Of a stretch of DNA of 64,000 nt, positions 19,992 to 31,951 are shown in pieces. Under the pieces are notes generated by a model. The model searched no databases and was not told the origin of the DNA. It saw nothing but the letters and a program-made list of their open reading frames with translations. The DNA is taken from NCBI RefSeq assembly GCF_014644495.1, contig NZ_BMKU01000008.1, positions 161,981 through 225,980 on the forward strand, given 5' to 3'. Each line of letters opens with the position of its first letter. The first letter of the stretch is position 1. A program made the position numbers and the translations under genes. The DNA is from Pseudarthrobacter polychromogenes (lineage in GTDB: Bacteria; Actinomycetota; Actinomycetes; Actinomycetales; Micrococcaceae).

Positions 19992-20322
19992 TCCGAAGAA
20001 GCCCAACGAAGGCCGCAACGGCAACGGTGGATCGACCGGTTCCGCCCCCGGTGTATCAGGCGACGGAACCAGCGGCGGATACAACGCCGGCATGGCCGTA
20101 TTCAGCTACATCATTGGCGGAATCATCGTCTGGAGTTTGATAGGGTGGGGACTGGATTACGTGTGGGGAACGCGCTGGATTGTGCTCGCAGGCGCTCTGC
20201 TTGGAGCCGTCGGAGGTTTTTACCTTTCCCACATGCATGGCCTTACCAGTTCTCGAAACAACGCTGGGGAGCGCCATGCTGCCAGCGGGCCGTCCCAGGA
20301 CGGCGACACTAATGCCAAATAA
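19984..20322 (+). CDS. AtpZ/AtpI-family small membrane protein
   Basis: 112 aa. Polar Gly/Asn-rich N-terminus, then two membrane helices (about 35-55 and 60-82) with SYIIGGIIVWSLIGWGLDY and the WIVLAGALLGAVGGFYL segment typical of AtpZ/AtpI subunits. ATG at 19984 overlaps the preceding gene. The frame stays open upstream to 19771, but that part lies inside the preceding gene. Probably helps ATP synthase assembly or cation supply; the role here is inferred from position. Confidence 0.82.
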   Translation: MRDPKKPNEGRNGNGGSTGSAPGVSGDGTSGGYNAGMAVFSYIIGGIIVWSLIGWGLDYVWGTRWIVLAGALLGAVGGFYLSHMHGLTSSRNNAGERHAASGPSQDGDTNAK

Positions 20323-20403
20323 TTTCACAGGGGGAACAGCAGGCCATCAGGCTGCCGATCCCCGCCCAACGCCCAATGATGGACACTGCAGAGAGGAAAC
20401 GCG

Positions 20404-21204
20404 TTGATCGCGCTTGCGCTCCCGGCCCAAGATTCAGGAGAGTTCACTCCTCCTGGTATTAACGAAATGCATTTGCCGGCAATCCTGCCGTGGGGTGCCG
20501 CAGAAGGATTCTCCAAGCAGATGCTGCTGGTCCTCCTCTCTGTCGTCTTTATCGCCGTCTTCTTCGTGCTCGCTGCACGCAAGCAGCAGCTGGTACCCGG
20601 CAAGCTCCAGTTCGCCGGCGAGGCCGCCTACGGCTTCGTCCGCAACGGAATCGCCAAGGACATCATCGGCGGCAAGGACTTCATCAAGTACGTCCCGCTG
20701 CTGTTCAGCCTCTTCTTCTTCATCCTGGTTAACAACATCTACGGCGCCATCCCGTTCTTCCAGCTCCCCACGTTCTCCCACGTGGGCGGAGCCTATGTGC
20801 TGGCCGGTATCGTCTACTTCACCTGGATCGCCATCGGCGTCAAGAAGAACGGGCTCCGTTACTTCAAGCTGGCCACCGTGCCCTCAGGTGTTCCCTGGTA
20901 CATCCTTCCGATCGTGATCCCGATCGAGATCATCTCCAACTTCCTGGTCCGGCCGGTCACCCACAGCCTCCGTCTGTTCGCCACCATGCTGGCAGGCCAC
21001 CTCATCGTGATGATCGCAGGCTACGGCATCGAGTTCCTCGTCATGCAGGAGAACATCCTGCTGAAGGGATCCTCCCTCCTGGTCCTCGCCGGCGCGATCG
21101 CCATGTACATGCTTGAAGCCCTGATCATGGTCCTGCAGGCGTACGTCTTTACCCTGCTGACCGCGATCTACATCGAAGGCGCGCTTCACGCCGACAGCCA
21201 CTAG
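20404..21204 (+). CDS. atpB: ATP synthase F0 subunit a
   Basis: 266 aa membrane subunit forming the two proton half-channels at the c-ring. The essential Arg is in [14 protein letters not shown], near residue 192. The last helices, [21 protein letters not shown], match the family's C-terminus. The best start is TTG at 20404 with GAGAGGAAA upstream. First structural gene of atpBEFHAGDC. Confidence 0.96.
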   Translation: MIALALPAQDSGEFTPPGINEMHLPAILPWGAAEGFSKQMLLVLLSVVFIAVFFVLAARKQQLVPGKLQFAGEAAYGFVRNGIAKDIIGGKDFIKYVPLLFSLFFFILVNNIYGAIPFFQLPTFSHVGGAYVLAGIVYFTWIAIGVKKNGLRYFKLATVPSGVPWYILPIVIPIEIISNFLVRPVTHSLRLFATMLAGHLIVMIAGYGIEFLVMQENILLKGSSLLVLAGAIAMYMLEALIMVLQAYVFTLLTAIYIEGALHADSH

Positions 21205-21311
21205 GCACCAGCCGCACGGCATTGCGCCGCAAGGCACACAAAACTTCCCCTCGCGGGGATAGAGCAACCCAAACAACCTGCCACACGGGTGGCATCTTGA
21301 AAGGAAGAAAA
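21205..21311 (+). promoter_or_regulatory. Structured atpB-atpE intercistronic region with strong SD
   Basis: 107 bases with two small hairpins, CCCC-TCGC-GGGG at 21247-21258 and TGCCAC-ACGG-GTGGCA at 21279-21294, then GAAAGGAAG directly before the atpE ATG. Likely raises translation of subunit c, needed in many copies per complex (inference). Confidence 0.4.
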
Positions 21312-21515
21312 ATGGAAGGCAATCTCAACCTCGTAGGTTACGGTCTGTCCGCAATCGGCGGTGGTATCGGTGTTGGCCTCGTATTCGCTGCCTACATCAA
21401 CGGCGTTGCACGTCAGCCGGAAGCACAGCGCGTCCTGCAGCCGATCGCATTCCTCGGCCTTGCGCTCACCGAAGCCCTCGCCATCCTCGGCCTGGTCTTC
21501 GCCTTCGTTCTCTAG
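21312..21515 (+). CDS. atpE: ATP synthase F0 subunit c
   Basis: 67 aa, two-helix proteolipid. The polar loop carries R34-Q35-P36 ([11 protein letters not shown]). The proton-carrying carboxylate is Glu54 in [10 protein letters not shown] glycine-rich first helix ([13 protein letters not shown]) packs the ring. Glu with no paired Na+-site pattern suggests proton coupling. ATG at 21312 fits the SD AAAGGAAG; the frame's earlier start at 21222 gives an implausible basic extension. Confidence 0.97.
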   Translation: MEGNLNLVGYGLSAIGGGIGVGLVFAAYINGVARQPEAQRVLQPIAFLGLALTEALAILGLVFAFVL

Positions 21516-21567
21516 TCCTTAGAGCGAAGCGAACTTACAGAACCGAGTAGAAAAGGACGGGTGAAAT

Positions 21568-22119
21568 ATGAATCAGCTGATCATCTCAGCCGCCACTGAG
21601 GGCGAAGTCAACCCCCTGGTTCCCAACGTCTGGGAAATGGGCGTTGTCCTCGTGGGCTTTGCCATCCTCATGTTCATCGTGGTCAAGTTCGTTGTCCCGA
21701 TGTTCGAAAAGACCTTCGCCGAGCGTGCCGAGGCCATTGAAGGCGGCATTGCAAAGGCTGAAAAGGCCCAGGCTGAGGCTTCTGCTGCACTCGAAGAGTA
21801 CAAGCAGCAGCTGACCGACGCCCGCACCGAAGCCAACCGCATCCGTGAGGAAGCCCGCGCCGAAGGTGCCCAGATCCTCGCGGATCTCAAGGAGAAGGCA
21901 GCTGCAGAGTCTGCCCGCATCACGGCCCAGGCGCACGCGCAGATCGAATCCGAGCGCCAGGCGGCCGTTGTGTCCCTGCGCTCCGAGGTCGGCACCCTGG
22001 CCACCACCCTGGCCGGCCGGATCGTCGGCGAATCGCTCAACGACGACGAGCGTGCAGCTCGGGTCGTGGACCGCTTCCTGGCAGATCTGGAGACCCAGAA
22101 CGCAGGTGCAGCTAAGTAA
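21568..22119 (+). CDS. atpF: ATP synthase F0 subunit b
   Basis: 183 aa. One membrane helix (about 22-45, EMGVVLVGFAILMFIVVKFVV) followed by a long Ala/Glu/Lys/Arg coiled coil that forms the peripheral stalk. ATG at 21568 is preceded by AAAGGACGGG. The stop overlaps the atpH start by one base. Confidence 0.95.
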   Translation: MNQLIISAATEGEVNPLVPNVWEMGVVLVGFAILMFIVVKFVVPMFEKTFAERAEAIEGGIAKAEKAQAEASAALEEYKQQLTDARTEANRIREEARAEGAQILADLKEKAAAESARITAQAHAQIESERQAAVVSLRSEVGTLATTLAGRIVGESLNDDERAARVVDRFLADLETQNAGAAK

Positions 22120-22946
22120 TGGCAGGCGTATCGAGCGAATCGCTGGCAACAGCGCTGACAGCGTTGGAAGCCAAGCTTCCGACGGCGTCGCTGCAGCTGG
22201 CAAAGGAACTCTTCGGAATTCTGGGAATGGTGGACAGCTCGGCTGGCTTGCGCCGCGCCCTGACTGACCCGTCCCGCAATGGTGACGAAAAGTCGGCGCT
22301 GGTCAGGCAGCTGGTTGGCGGAAAAGTCTCCGCTGATGCTGCAGATATCGCGAGCGGACTGGCCAGCCTGCGCTGGGCAACTGCCCGTGACATCGGCGAT
22401 GCACTCGAGACTCTTGCCGCAACGGTGGTCATTTCCGTTGCTGAAAACAAGTCGGCCGTTTCTGCCTCCGGAATCACTGGCCTGGAAGAACTGGAGAACG
22501 ATCTGTTCTCCTTCAACCAGGCTGTTGCCTCCAGCCACGAGGTACAACGTGCTCTGTCCGAAACACAGGCCAGCGCCGCAGCCAAGTCGGCATTTGCCGA
22601 AAAGCTGATGCCCGGTGCCAGTGAGGAAGCCAAAGTCCTCATCCGGCAGGCCGTTACCCAGCCCCGCGGCATCAAGCCGACCCGGCTGGTGGAACGTTTC
22701 GCGGAGCTGGCGGCCAAGCGGCAGCAGCGCTGGATTGCAACGGTCAATGTGACCCGTCCCCTGACGCAGACGCAGCTTGCACGCCTTCAGGCGGGCTTGA
22801 ACGCCATGTACGGGCGGGAACTGAAGATCAACCTCAACGTTGATCCGGCACTCATTGGCGGCATCCGCGTCCAGGTTGGTGACGAAGTGCTCGACGCTTC
22901 GGTACTCACCAGGCTGGGCGAGCTGCAACGCCAGCTGGCCGGTTAG
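22119..22946 (+). CDS. atpH: ATP synthase F1 subunit delta
   Basis: 275 aa, about 100 longer than E. coli delta, as is normal in actinobacteria. The C-terminal OSCP/delta signature appears as [20 protein letters not shown] and [20 protein letters not shown]. It caps F1 and joins it to subunit b. ATG at 22119 is coupled to atpF (TAATG). Here b and delta are separate genes, unlike the b-delta fusion of mycobacteria. Confidence 0.94.
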   Translation: MAGVSSESLATALTALEAKLPTASLQLAKELFGILGMVDSSAGLRRALTDPSRNGDEKSALVRQLVGGKVSADAADIASGLASLRWATARDIGDALETLAATVVISVAENKSAVSASGITGLEELENDLFSFNQAVASSHEVQRALSETQASAAAKSAFAEKLMPGASEEAKVLIRQAVTQPRGIKPTRLVERFAELAAKRQQRWIATVNVTRPLTQTQLARLQAGLNAMYGRELKINLNVDPALIGGIRVQVGDEVLDASVLTRLGELQRQLAG

Positions 22947-23025
22947 CCGGACAAGCACAAACAAACTGATAGAAACCCCGGTCATCGGCAACGGTGATCA
23001 CAAAACAGGAGAGCAGGGACTGCAG

Positions 23026-24663
23026 ATGGCCGAATTGACCATCAACGCCGACGACGTCCGTAATGCGCTGAACGAGTTCGCGGCGTCCTACGAACCCGGA
23101 AACGCAGAACGCGTAGAGGTCGGCCGCGTATCTACCGCTGGTGACGGCATCGCCCGTGTTGAGGGCCTTCCCTCGGTCATGGCGAACGAGCTGCTTCGCT
23201 TTGAGGACGGCACGCTGGGCCTGGCCCAGAACCTCGACGTCCGCGAAATCGGCGTCATCATCCTCGGTGACTTCACCGGCATCGAAGAAGGCCAGGAAGT
23301 CCACCGCACCGGACAGGTTCTGTCCGTTCCCGTGGGCGACGCCTTCCTTGGCCGTGTTGTCGACCCGCTGGGCATGCCCATCGACGACCTCGGCGAGATC
23401 AAGGCCGAAACCACCCGCGCACTGGAGCTCCAGGCTCCCGGCGTGACGCAGCGCAAGTCTGTGCACGAGCCGATGCAGACCGGACTCAAGGCTATCGACG
23501 CCATGATCCCGATCGGCCGCGGCCAGCGCCAGCTCATCATTGGCGACCGCCAGACCGGCAAGTCGGCCATTGCGATCGACACCATCATCAACCAGAAGGC
23601 CAACTGGGCTTCTGGCGATGTGACCAAGCAGGTCCGCTGCATCTACGTGGCCATCGGTCAGAAGGCGTCCACCATCGCCGCCATCCGCCAGACCCTCGAG
23701 GACAACGGCGCACTGGAGTACACCACCATCGTGGCGTCTCCGGCATCCGACCCCGCAGGCTTCAAGTACCTGGCACCGTACGCCGGTTCGGCCATCGGCC
23801 AGCACTGGATGTACGGCGGCAAGCACGTCCTCATCGTGTTCGATGACCTCTCCAAGCAGGCCGAGGCCTACCGTGCAGTGTCCCTGCTGCTCCGCCGCCC
23901 GCCGGGCCGCGAAGCCTACCCGGGCGACGTGTTCTACCTGCACTCCCGCCTGCTGGAGCGTTGTGCAAAGCTGTCCGACGAACTGGGCGCCGGTTCCATG
24001 ACGGGCCTGCCGCTGATCGAGACCAAGGCGAACGACGTGTCCGCCTACATCCCGACCAACGTCATCTCCATCACCGACGGCCAGATCTTCCTGCAGTCGG
24101 ACCTCTTCAACGCCAACCAGCGCCCCGCTGTTGACGTGGGTGTGTCTGTGTCCCGCGTGGGCGGCGCCGCACAGGTGAAGTCCATGAAGAAGGTCTCCGG
24201 TACGTTGAAACTGGACCTCGCCCAGTACCGCGACATGCAGGCATTCGCCATGTTCGCCTCGGACCTGGACGCCGCATCGCGCCAGCAGCTGACCCGTGGC
24301 GCCCGCCTCATGGAGCTGCTCAAGCAGGGCCAGTACTCGCCGTTCCCGGTCGAGAACCAGGTCGTCTCCATCTGGGCCGGCACCAACGGCTACCTGGACG
24401 ACGTTCCGGTTGAGGACATCAGCCGCTTCGAGTCCGAGTTCCTGGAGCACCTGGCGCACAAGTCCTCGATCCTCACCACGCTGGCGCAGACCAACGTGCT
24501 GGACGATGACACCGCGGCAGCTCTCAAGTCGGCAATCGTCGACTTCAAGAAGGGCTTCTTTGGCGAGGGTGACAACCACCTGGTCGGTGCGGGGCATGAG
24601 GAATATGCCGCCATCGACGAGGGCCAGGTTGACCAGGAAAAGATCGTCAAGCAGAAGCGCTAG
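23026..24663 (+). CDS. atpA: ATP synthase F1 subunit alpha
   Basis: 545 aa. Non-catalytic nucleotide-binding subunit. Walker A is GDRQTGKSA (near 173-181), with the arginine-finger segment [19 protein letters not shown] at 23026 after AGGAGAGCAGGG is the natural start; the frame extends to 22840 but that part overlaps atpH. The C-terminus has a Lys/Gln-rich tail. Confidence 0.97.
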   Translation: MAELTINADDVRNALNEFAASYEPGNAERVEVGRVSTAGDGIARVEGLPSVMANELLRFEDGTLGLAQNLDVREIGVIILGDFTGIEEGQEVHRTGQVLSVPVGDAFLGRVVDPLGMPIDDLGEIKAETTRALELQAPGVTQRKSVHEPMQTGLKAIDAMIPIGRGQRQLIIGDRQTGKSAIAIDTIINQKANWASGDVTKQVRCIYVAIGQKASTIAAIRQTLEDNGALEYTTIVASPASDPAGFKYLAPYAGSAIGQHWMYGGKHVLIVFDDLSKQAEAYRAVSLLLRRPPGREAYPGDVFYLHSRLLERCAKLSDELGAGSMTGLPLIETKANDVSAYIPTNVISITDGQIFLQSDLFNANQRPAVDVGVSVSRVGGAAQVKSMKKVSGTLKLDLAQYRDMQAFAMFASDLDAASRQQLTRGARLMELLKQGQYSPFPVENQVVSIWAGTNGYLDDVPVEDISRFESEFLEHLAHKSSILTTLAQTNVLDDDTAAALKSAIVDFKKGFFGEGDNHLVGAGHEEYAAIDEGQVDQEKIVKQKR

Positions 24664-24670
24664 TTCCATT

Positions 24671-24711
24671 GGCCGGGTGTGCCGGGTCCTGTGGACCCGG
24701 CACACCCGGCC
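24671..24711 (+). promoter_or_regulatory. Strong intercistronic hairpin between atpA and atpG
   Basis: Perfect 19-bp stem (24671-24689 and 24693-24711) with a TGT loop, starting 8 bases after the atpA stop. No U tract follows and atpG starts 26 bases later. It could stabilise the upstream message, attenuate gamma expression, or act as a partial terminator. Confidence 0.75.
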
Positions 24712-24736
24712 CACGGAACGCTAGGAAAGGATAAGT

Positions 24737-27165
<2,429 letters not shown>

Positions 27166-27166
27166 T

Positions 27167-27451
27167 ATGGCTGAGCTTGAGGTTGAGATTGTCGCAGCGG
27201 ACCACTTCGTGTGGTCCGGAGCGGCCAAGATGGTCAAGGCCCGCACCAGCGATGGTGAAATCGGAATCCTGCCCGGCCACTCGCCCCTGCTGGCGATCCT
27301 GGCCGAGGGTGAACTGGCGATCCAGCCGGTATCGGGAGACCGGATCGCGGTAGACGTCGACGGCGGGTTCTTCTCCGTGGACAACAACCGCGTGGTCATC
27401 GTTGCTGACAACGCCCAGCTGGGCGGCTCGGCTACCGCTGGGATCCGCTAG
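27167..27451 (+). CDS. atpC: ATP synthase F1 subunit epsilon, lacking the C-terminal helical domain
   Basis: 94 aa. The N-terminal beta-sandwich domain is complete (AELEVEIVAADHFVWSG, GEIGILPGHSPLLAIL, ADNAQLGG), but the protein ends where the regulatory helical hairpin usually begins; epsilon is about 120-138 aa in many bacteria. That hairpin inhibits ATP hydrolysis in several bacteria. No continuation is visible downstream before the DUF2550 gene, so this seems a true short form. ATG at 27167 follows the atpD stop by one base. Confidence 0.93.
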   Translation: MAELEVEIVAADHFVWSGAAKMVKARTSDGEIGILPGHSPLLAILAEGELAIQPVSGDRIAVDVDGGFFSVDNNRVVIVADNAQLGGSATAGIR

Positions 27452-27461
27452 CATCACCTTG

Positions 27462-27893
27462 ATGGACGCATCGAGTCTTCCGTTCATCGCCATGGCAATC
27501 GCTTTTGGATTGCTGATCTTTGCACTGTGCCTTTCGGGGGTGCGCCGCTTCAACCTGCGGCGTGCCCTCGGCACGGTGGACGCCTCCATTTGCATGGCTG
27601 GAAACAGCTGGCAGATGGGGGTTTGTCGTTATCAGGACAACGACCTCGAGTGGTTCCGCCTGATCTCGCTCAGCGTCCGGCCCAAACACAAGTTCAAGCG
27701 CCACAGCCTTGAACTGCTGGGCCGCCGGAAACCCACGGAGGCCGAGGCCGTGAAGGTCCAGCCCGACGTCGTGATCGTTGAACTGCGGTATGAAGGCAAG
27801 GACCTGCGCCTCGCCATGAAATTCGACGCCTACACCGGCCTCTCGTCCTGGCTGGAGGCCGGTCCGGTCATCGGCGTGGGCACCTGGCGCTAG
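27462..27893 (+). CDS. DUF2550 membrane-anchored protein
   Basis: 143 aa. One N-terminal membrane helix (about 8-28), then a basic cytoplasmic-type domain (CRYQDNDLEWFRLISLSVRPK, VVIVELRYEGKDLRLAMKFD). DUF2550 proteins follow atpC in many actinobacteria, but their function is unknown. I use ATG at 27462; the frame is open to 27402, inside atpC. It lies 10 bases after atpC and is probably cotranscribed. Confidence 0.85.
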   Translation: MDASSLPFIAMAIAFGLLIFALCLSGVRRFNLRRALGTVDASICMAGNSWQMGVCRYQDNDLEWFRLISLSVRPKHKFKRHSLELLGRRKPTEAEAVKVQPDVVIVELRYEGKDLRLAMKFDAYTGLSSWLEAGPVIGVGTWR

Positions 27894-27898
27894 CCGGC

Positions 27899-29209
27899 GT
27901 GGACTGGCTCTTCGAGGTCCGGCTCGTGGACGGGCCGGTCTACTGGGTTTCCCTCATCCTGGGCCTCGCCGGGGCGCTGTACCTCCTGGTGCCCCCTTCC
28001 GGCACCCGCCGCCGGCACTGGCTCCTCCGGGTCCTGGCAGGCGCAGCCGCGGCATTCGCACTGGTCGCCGCCGTGCACTGGGCCCTCATCAACGTCTTCT
28101 CGGTCTTCACCGCGAACATCCCGGACGCTGTGCTGCTCTGGATAGTGGCCGCCGTCGCCGCCCTTACCCTCCTGGTCCTGAGGGTACCCCGCGGCACCTG
28201 GCGGAGCCGCGGAACCGGATTCGCCGCGGTCCTCCTGGTCGCGGCTCTCTCGGCGGTACAGATCAATGCCTACTATGGCCTCAACCGCACAGTCAGCGAC
28301 CTCTTTGGCGCGGCACTGGCGAGGGTCCCCGCGCTGGAGCGGGAGCTGATGCGCCAGCCTGGGGAGCCCGACGGCGCCACGCTCCAAGGCTGGACAGCGC
28401 AGGAGGAGATGCCGGCCGGGGGAGTGCTGCGCCGGTCCGTGATCCCGGGCGATGTTTCCGGAATGGATACCCGGGAAGCCTACATCTACCTCCCTCCCGC
28501 CTACTTTGCGCAGAACCGCCCAGCCCTTCCGGTGCTGGTGCTGGTGGCGGGACAGCCGGGCGGCCCGGCAGACTGGCTGACCGGTGGTGCACTGCAGTCC
28601 CACATGGACGCCTTCGCCGCCGCCCACGGGGGAGTGGCTCCCGTGGTGGTGGTGCCCGACCCCAACGGATCACAGTCCGCCAACACCATGTGCATGGACA
28701 GCCGGATAGCACGCGCGGACACCTATCTCTCCCAGGACGTCCCGCACTGGATAAAGTCCACGCTCACCGTCGACACAGACCACCGCAGGTGGGCGGCCGG
28801 AGGGTTCTCCTTCGGCGGCACCTGCGCACTGCAGCTGGGAACCAGGCATCCGGACCTTTTCCCCTCGGTTTTGTCCTTCTCCGGCGAGGCGGAGCCGGCG
28901 ATTGCCAAGGAGCGCCCCAAGACCATCGAAGCGTCCTTCCCGGGGGACCCTGAGGCCTTCGTCCGGCAGACTCCCCTGGCCATCATGAAGGAGCAGCGCT
29001 TCGACGGCAGCGGACTCTACCTGACCGCCGGGCAGGACGACCCGGAATTCGTCGGGTACCTCCGTACCCTGGCCGCTGCCGCGGAGGATGCCGGCTTTAC
29101 GGTGCGCGCCTACGAGGTGGAGCATACCGGCCACTCGTGGGATACCTCCTCCAAGCGTATTGCCGATGCCCTCGACTTCCTGGCCGAACGGTGGGGGCTG
29201 GACAGGTGA
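27899..29209 (+). CDS. Membrane-anchored esterase (PF00756 type) paired with aminoacyl-lipid synthase
   Basis: 436 aa. Four predicted membrane helices (about 13-31, 43-66, 77-95, 107-122), then an extracytoplasmic alpha/beta-hydrolase of the esterase D/antigen 85 type. The nucleophile elbow is GGFSFGG (Ser304); the catalytic His is likely H412 in HTGHSWDT. The stop overlaps the start of the next gene (GTGA). In Corynebacterium glutamicum an esterase encoded directly upstream of an aminoacyl-PG synthase is needed for Ala-PG formation. This gene has the same position and architecture, so I infer the same role. Confidence 0.87.
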   Translation: MDWLFEVRLVDGPVYWVSLILGLAGALYLLVPPSGTRRRHWLLRVLAGAAAAFALVAAVHWALINVFSVFTANIPDAVLLWIVAAVAALTLLVLRVPRGTWRSRGTGFAAVLLVAALSAVQINAYYGLNRTVSDLFGAALARVPALERELMRQPGEPDGATLQGWTAQEEMPAGGVLRRSVIPGDVSGMDTREAYIYLPPAYFAQNRPALPVLVLVAGQPGGPADWLTGGALQSHMDAFAAAHGGVAPVVVVPDPNGSQSANTMCMDSRIARADTYLSQDVPHWIKSTLTVDTDHRRWAAGGFSFGGTCALQLGTRHPDLFPSVLSFSGEAEPAIAKERPKTIEASFPGDPEAFVRQTPLAIMKEQRFDGSGLYLTAGQDDPEFVGYLRTLAAAAEDAGFTVRAYEVEHTGHSWDTSSKRIADALDFLAERWGLDR

Positions 29210-31791
29210 CCGCTGAAAAGCAGGTGCGGACTGCCCGCCTTGCCTGGTCCACGGTGGTGCTGCCCGCCCTCAAGGACGGGGCGTCGGCCGTGAAGGCGGC
29301 ACCCTTTACGCTGGTGGTGCTCGGTCTTTTCCTCGCCGTGGGGGCAGTGACCGGCAGCTTCGCGGCAGGCCCGCCCGAACAACTGCTGGGACTTGCGGGT
29401 GTCAGCGGGCCGGGCCTCCGGGACGGCAACTGGTGGTCCCTCTTCACCAGCCTCTTCTTCGCCACGAATCCGCTGGCCTACCTTGTTGCCGCGTTGATGA
29501 TCGTGATGTTCCTGGCACCCGCCGAGCGCAGGCTGGGAACGCGGGCGGCCATCGCATTGCTGCTGGGCGGCCAGTTCGCCGCCGTCACGCTGTTCCTGCT
29601 GGTGACCCAGGTTGCGGGATACGTGGGGGACGGGTGGCTGGACCGGATGGCCAACGACGTCCTGGTTGGTCCGTATGCCCCGCTGCTGACGGCGGGCCTG
29701 GCGGGAAGCGCGCGGCTGCCGGTCCTGTGGCAGCGCCGCCTGCGGACAGCCGTGCTGTCCATCTCGCTCCTGCTGGTCCTGTATGTGGGGCACGCTGAGA
29801 CCGTGATCGGACTGCTGGGCGCCGTGCTGGGGCTGCTGGCCGGCTGGTGGATCCAGGGGGACCAGGGGCAGCTCCACCGGCACCGGTCAACCGGACGCGA
29901 AACCAGGAACCTTCTGGCCCTCACGGTCGCCGTTTTCGCCGTGGGGCCGATCCTGACCGGGATCGTTCGGGCGCCCACTGGCCCGCTGGCCCTGCTGCGC
30001 GACGTGCTCCTGAATCCGCTGCCGACGCTTGGCCAGCTGGCGTTCAGTTGCGGTGCCACGGTGGAGGCTTCCTGCCTGGAAGAGGGCCGGGCCGGTTTTG
30101 CCGGTCCCGTCGGGCTTGCCCTGGCCGTGGTCCCGGTAGCCCTGCTGCTGATCTGTGCGGACGGCATGCGCCGCGGCCGTCGCCTTGCCCTGAACATCGC
30201 CATCGCCATCCAGTTGGCTGTTACGGCGCTGGCCGCCGTCTACCTTGCCCTCTTCGCCCTGTTGCCCTCGAGGAGCCAGGGGCCCAATGCCGGGCCGATG
30301 GGCTCCGCGTTTTCCCACGTGCTTCCCCTTGTGGTGGTGCCGCTGCTGCTGGCGATGGTCCTGTGGTTTAACCGGCGGCAGTTCCGGGTGCAGACAGCGC
30401 CGTCCGCCCGCCGGGTGCTTGCGGCGGTGGCGGGAGGAACGTGGCTTGCCTTGGCCGGTTCCTACGCACTGGCCTGGTTCTGGTCAGGAGGGCTGGAGCG
30501 CGACGGCGGTTTGCTGGGACTGCTGGCTGAGCTGGCCAGGCAGTACGTCCCCATCCCCATCCCGCAGCACTACCGCGGCGTTTTCGCTGACCGCAACGCC
30601 CTGGAGTCCGTGCTGTTTGCCTATTCCGGGCCGGTGTTCTGGGTCATCGCGCTGGCGGCAGTGTGGTGGGTGCTGCTGGGCAAGGCCCACGGCACCGATT
30701 CCGGCGTGGAGGACAGGGACAGGGCCAGGTCGCTGCTGCACCAGGGCGGTGGCCCGCTCTCGTGGATGGCGCTGTGGGAACCCAACACCTATTGGTTCAG
30801 CTCCGACGGCAAGGGCGCCGTCGCCTTCCAGCAGCACGGCAGTGTTGCCCTCACCCTCGGCGGAGCCTTCGGACCGAAGGAAGCCCAACAGCGCGTCACC
30901 GGGGAGTTCCTGGCCTATTGCCGGAGCCACGCGCTGATTCCGGCGCTGTATTCGTGCGATGACACACTGTGGCCGGCGCTGCAGGAACAGGGGTTTGCCC
31001 GGGTGGCCGTTGCCCAGGAAACGCGGTTGCCGATCCGCGAGCTCGAGTTCAAAGGAAAGGAATGGCAGAACGTCCGGACAGCGCTGAACCGGGCCGCCAA
31101 GCTGGGCGTGCGTGCCGTGTGGGGGCCGTACCACTCGCTGCCGGCGGCGCTCCGGTCACGGTTGAGCGAGGTGTCCGAAGAGTGGGCAGCAGGAAAGTCT
31201 GTCCCCGAGATGGGCTTCACCCTGGGCGGTGTGGACGAGCTTGAGGACGAGGAGGTGCTGTGCTGCCTCGCCGTGGACGGCAACGGAACCGTCCACGGCG
31301 TCACCAGCTGGCTTCCCGTCTACGACGGCGGGCGGCTGGTCAGCCGGACGCTGGACGTCATGCGCCGTGGCGCCGAAGGATTTCCCGGGGTGATGGAGTT
31401 CCTCATCGCCTCCGCGGTCCTGGAGCTGCGCGGCTCCGTGGAGGTCATCTCCCTGTCCGGTTCTCCGCTGGCGCGGGTTCCTGTGGGTCAGGCAGTAGCG
31501 CCGGGAAGCGGTCCTGCCGGGGAGAACCCCGGCGGCGGCGAAGATGGGCAGCCGGGCCCGGAGAACCTGGTGAAAATCCTGGACCTGGTGGGGCACGCCC
31601 TCGAACCTGTCTATGGCTTCCGGTCCCTGGCGGCGTTCAAATCAAGGTTCAAGCCGGAGTACCGCGCACTCTACCTCTATTACCAGGACCCGCTGCACCT
31701 GCCGGCTATTGGCCGGGCACTGACCCGCGCCTACCTCCCCGGGCTTTCGCTTGCGCAGGGCGCCCGCCTGGTGCGCAGTTTGGTGAAGTGA
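29206..31791 (+). CDS. Aminoacyl-phosphatidylglycerol synthase (MprF-like, DUF2156)
   Basis: 861 aa. The N-terminal half is polytopic: about residues 30-205 resemble a rhomboid-like bundle, followed by more helices up to about 505. Residues about 520-861 are the DUF2156 GNAT-like catalytic domain (YWFSSDGKGAVAF, TALNRAAKLGVRAVWG, PEMGFTLGG, EPVYGFRSLAAFKSRFKPEY). These enzymes transfer an amino acid from aminoacyl-tRNA to membrane lipid, lowering surface negative charge and altering sensitivity to cationic peptides. Ala or Lys specificity cannot be read from sequence; the upstream esterase suggests the alanyl pathway. GTG at 29206 is coupled by overlap. Confidence 0.88.
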   Translation: MTAEKQVRTARLAWSTVVLPALKDGASAVKAAPFTLVVLGLFLAVGAVTGSFAAGPPEQLLGLAGVSGPGLRDGNWWSLFTSLFFATNPLAYLVAALMIVMFLAPAERRLGTRAAIALLLGGQFAAVTLFLLVTQVAGYVGDGWLDRMANDVLVGPYAPLLTAGLAGSARLPVLWQRRLRTAVLSISLLLVLYVGHAETVIGLLGAVLGLLAGWWIQGDQGQLHRHRSTGRETRNLLALTVAVFAVGPILTGIVRAPTGPLALLRDVLLNPLPTLGQLAFSCGATVEASCLEEGRAGFAGPVGLALAVVPVALLLICADGMRRGRRLALNIAIAIQLAVTALAAVYLALFALLPSRSQGPNAGPMGSAFSHVLPLVVVPLLLAMVLWFNRRQFRVQTAPSARRVLAAVAGGTWLALAGSYALAWFWSGGLERDGGLLGLLAELARQYVPIPIPQHYRGVFADRNALESVLFAYSGPVFWVIALAAVWWVLLGKAHGTDSGVEDRDRARSLLHQGGGPLSWMALWEPNTYWFSSDGKGAVAFQQHGSVALTLGGAFGPKEAQQRVTGEFLAYCRSHALIPALYSCDDTLWPALQEQGFARVAVAQETRLPIRELEFKGKEWQNVRTALNRAAKLGVRAVWGPYHSLPAALRSRLSEVSEEWAAGKSVPEMGFTLGGVDELEDEEVLCCLAVDGNGTVHGVTSWLPVYDGGRLVSRTLDVMRRGAEGFPGVMEFLIASAVLELRGSVEVISLSGSPLARVPVGQAVAPGSGPAGENPGGGEDGQPGPENLVKILDLVGHALEPVYGFRSLAAFKSRFKPEYRALYLYYQDPLHLPAIGRALTRAYLPGLSLAQGARLVRSLVK

Positions 31792-31878
31792 ATATCCCCG
31801 TAGTTTTGCCCGCCGTTTATGGGGATGGCCGGAAACCCAAACGCGTTGTGTTTTGCGTTTGTCCGACTGTAAAGCGGT

Positions 31879-31911
31879 AAAAAATGGTCCCCGGCACAAA
31901 TGCCGGGGACC
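31879..31911 (-). terminator. Intrinsic terminator of cspA
   Basis: Perfect 11-bp stem (31886-31896 and 31901-31911) with a 4-base loop. On the minus strand it is followed by ATTTTTTACC. It may also stop plus-strand transcripts from the aminoacyl-lipid operon, though the plus-side U tract is weak. Confidence 0.85.
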
Positions 31912-31951
31912 ACCTTTCGCTGCCGGCCGCAGGTGCGGCGGCGGGCGGAGA

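Noticed and set aside
18873..20093. 406-aa minus-strand ORF
   Set aside because: Antisense to the WecA-like and AtpI-like genes, with no conserved motif.
21573..24714. Two long minus-strand ORFs (472 and 602 aa) over the atp operon
   Set aside because: Antisense to atpF/H/A; the codon bias of highly expressed genes removes stops on the opposite strand.
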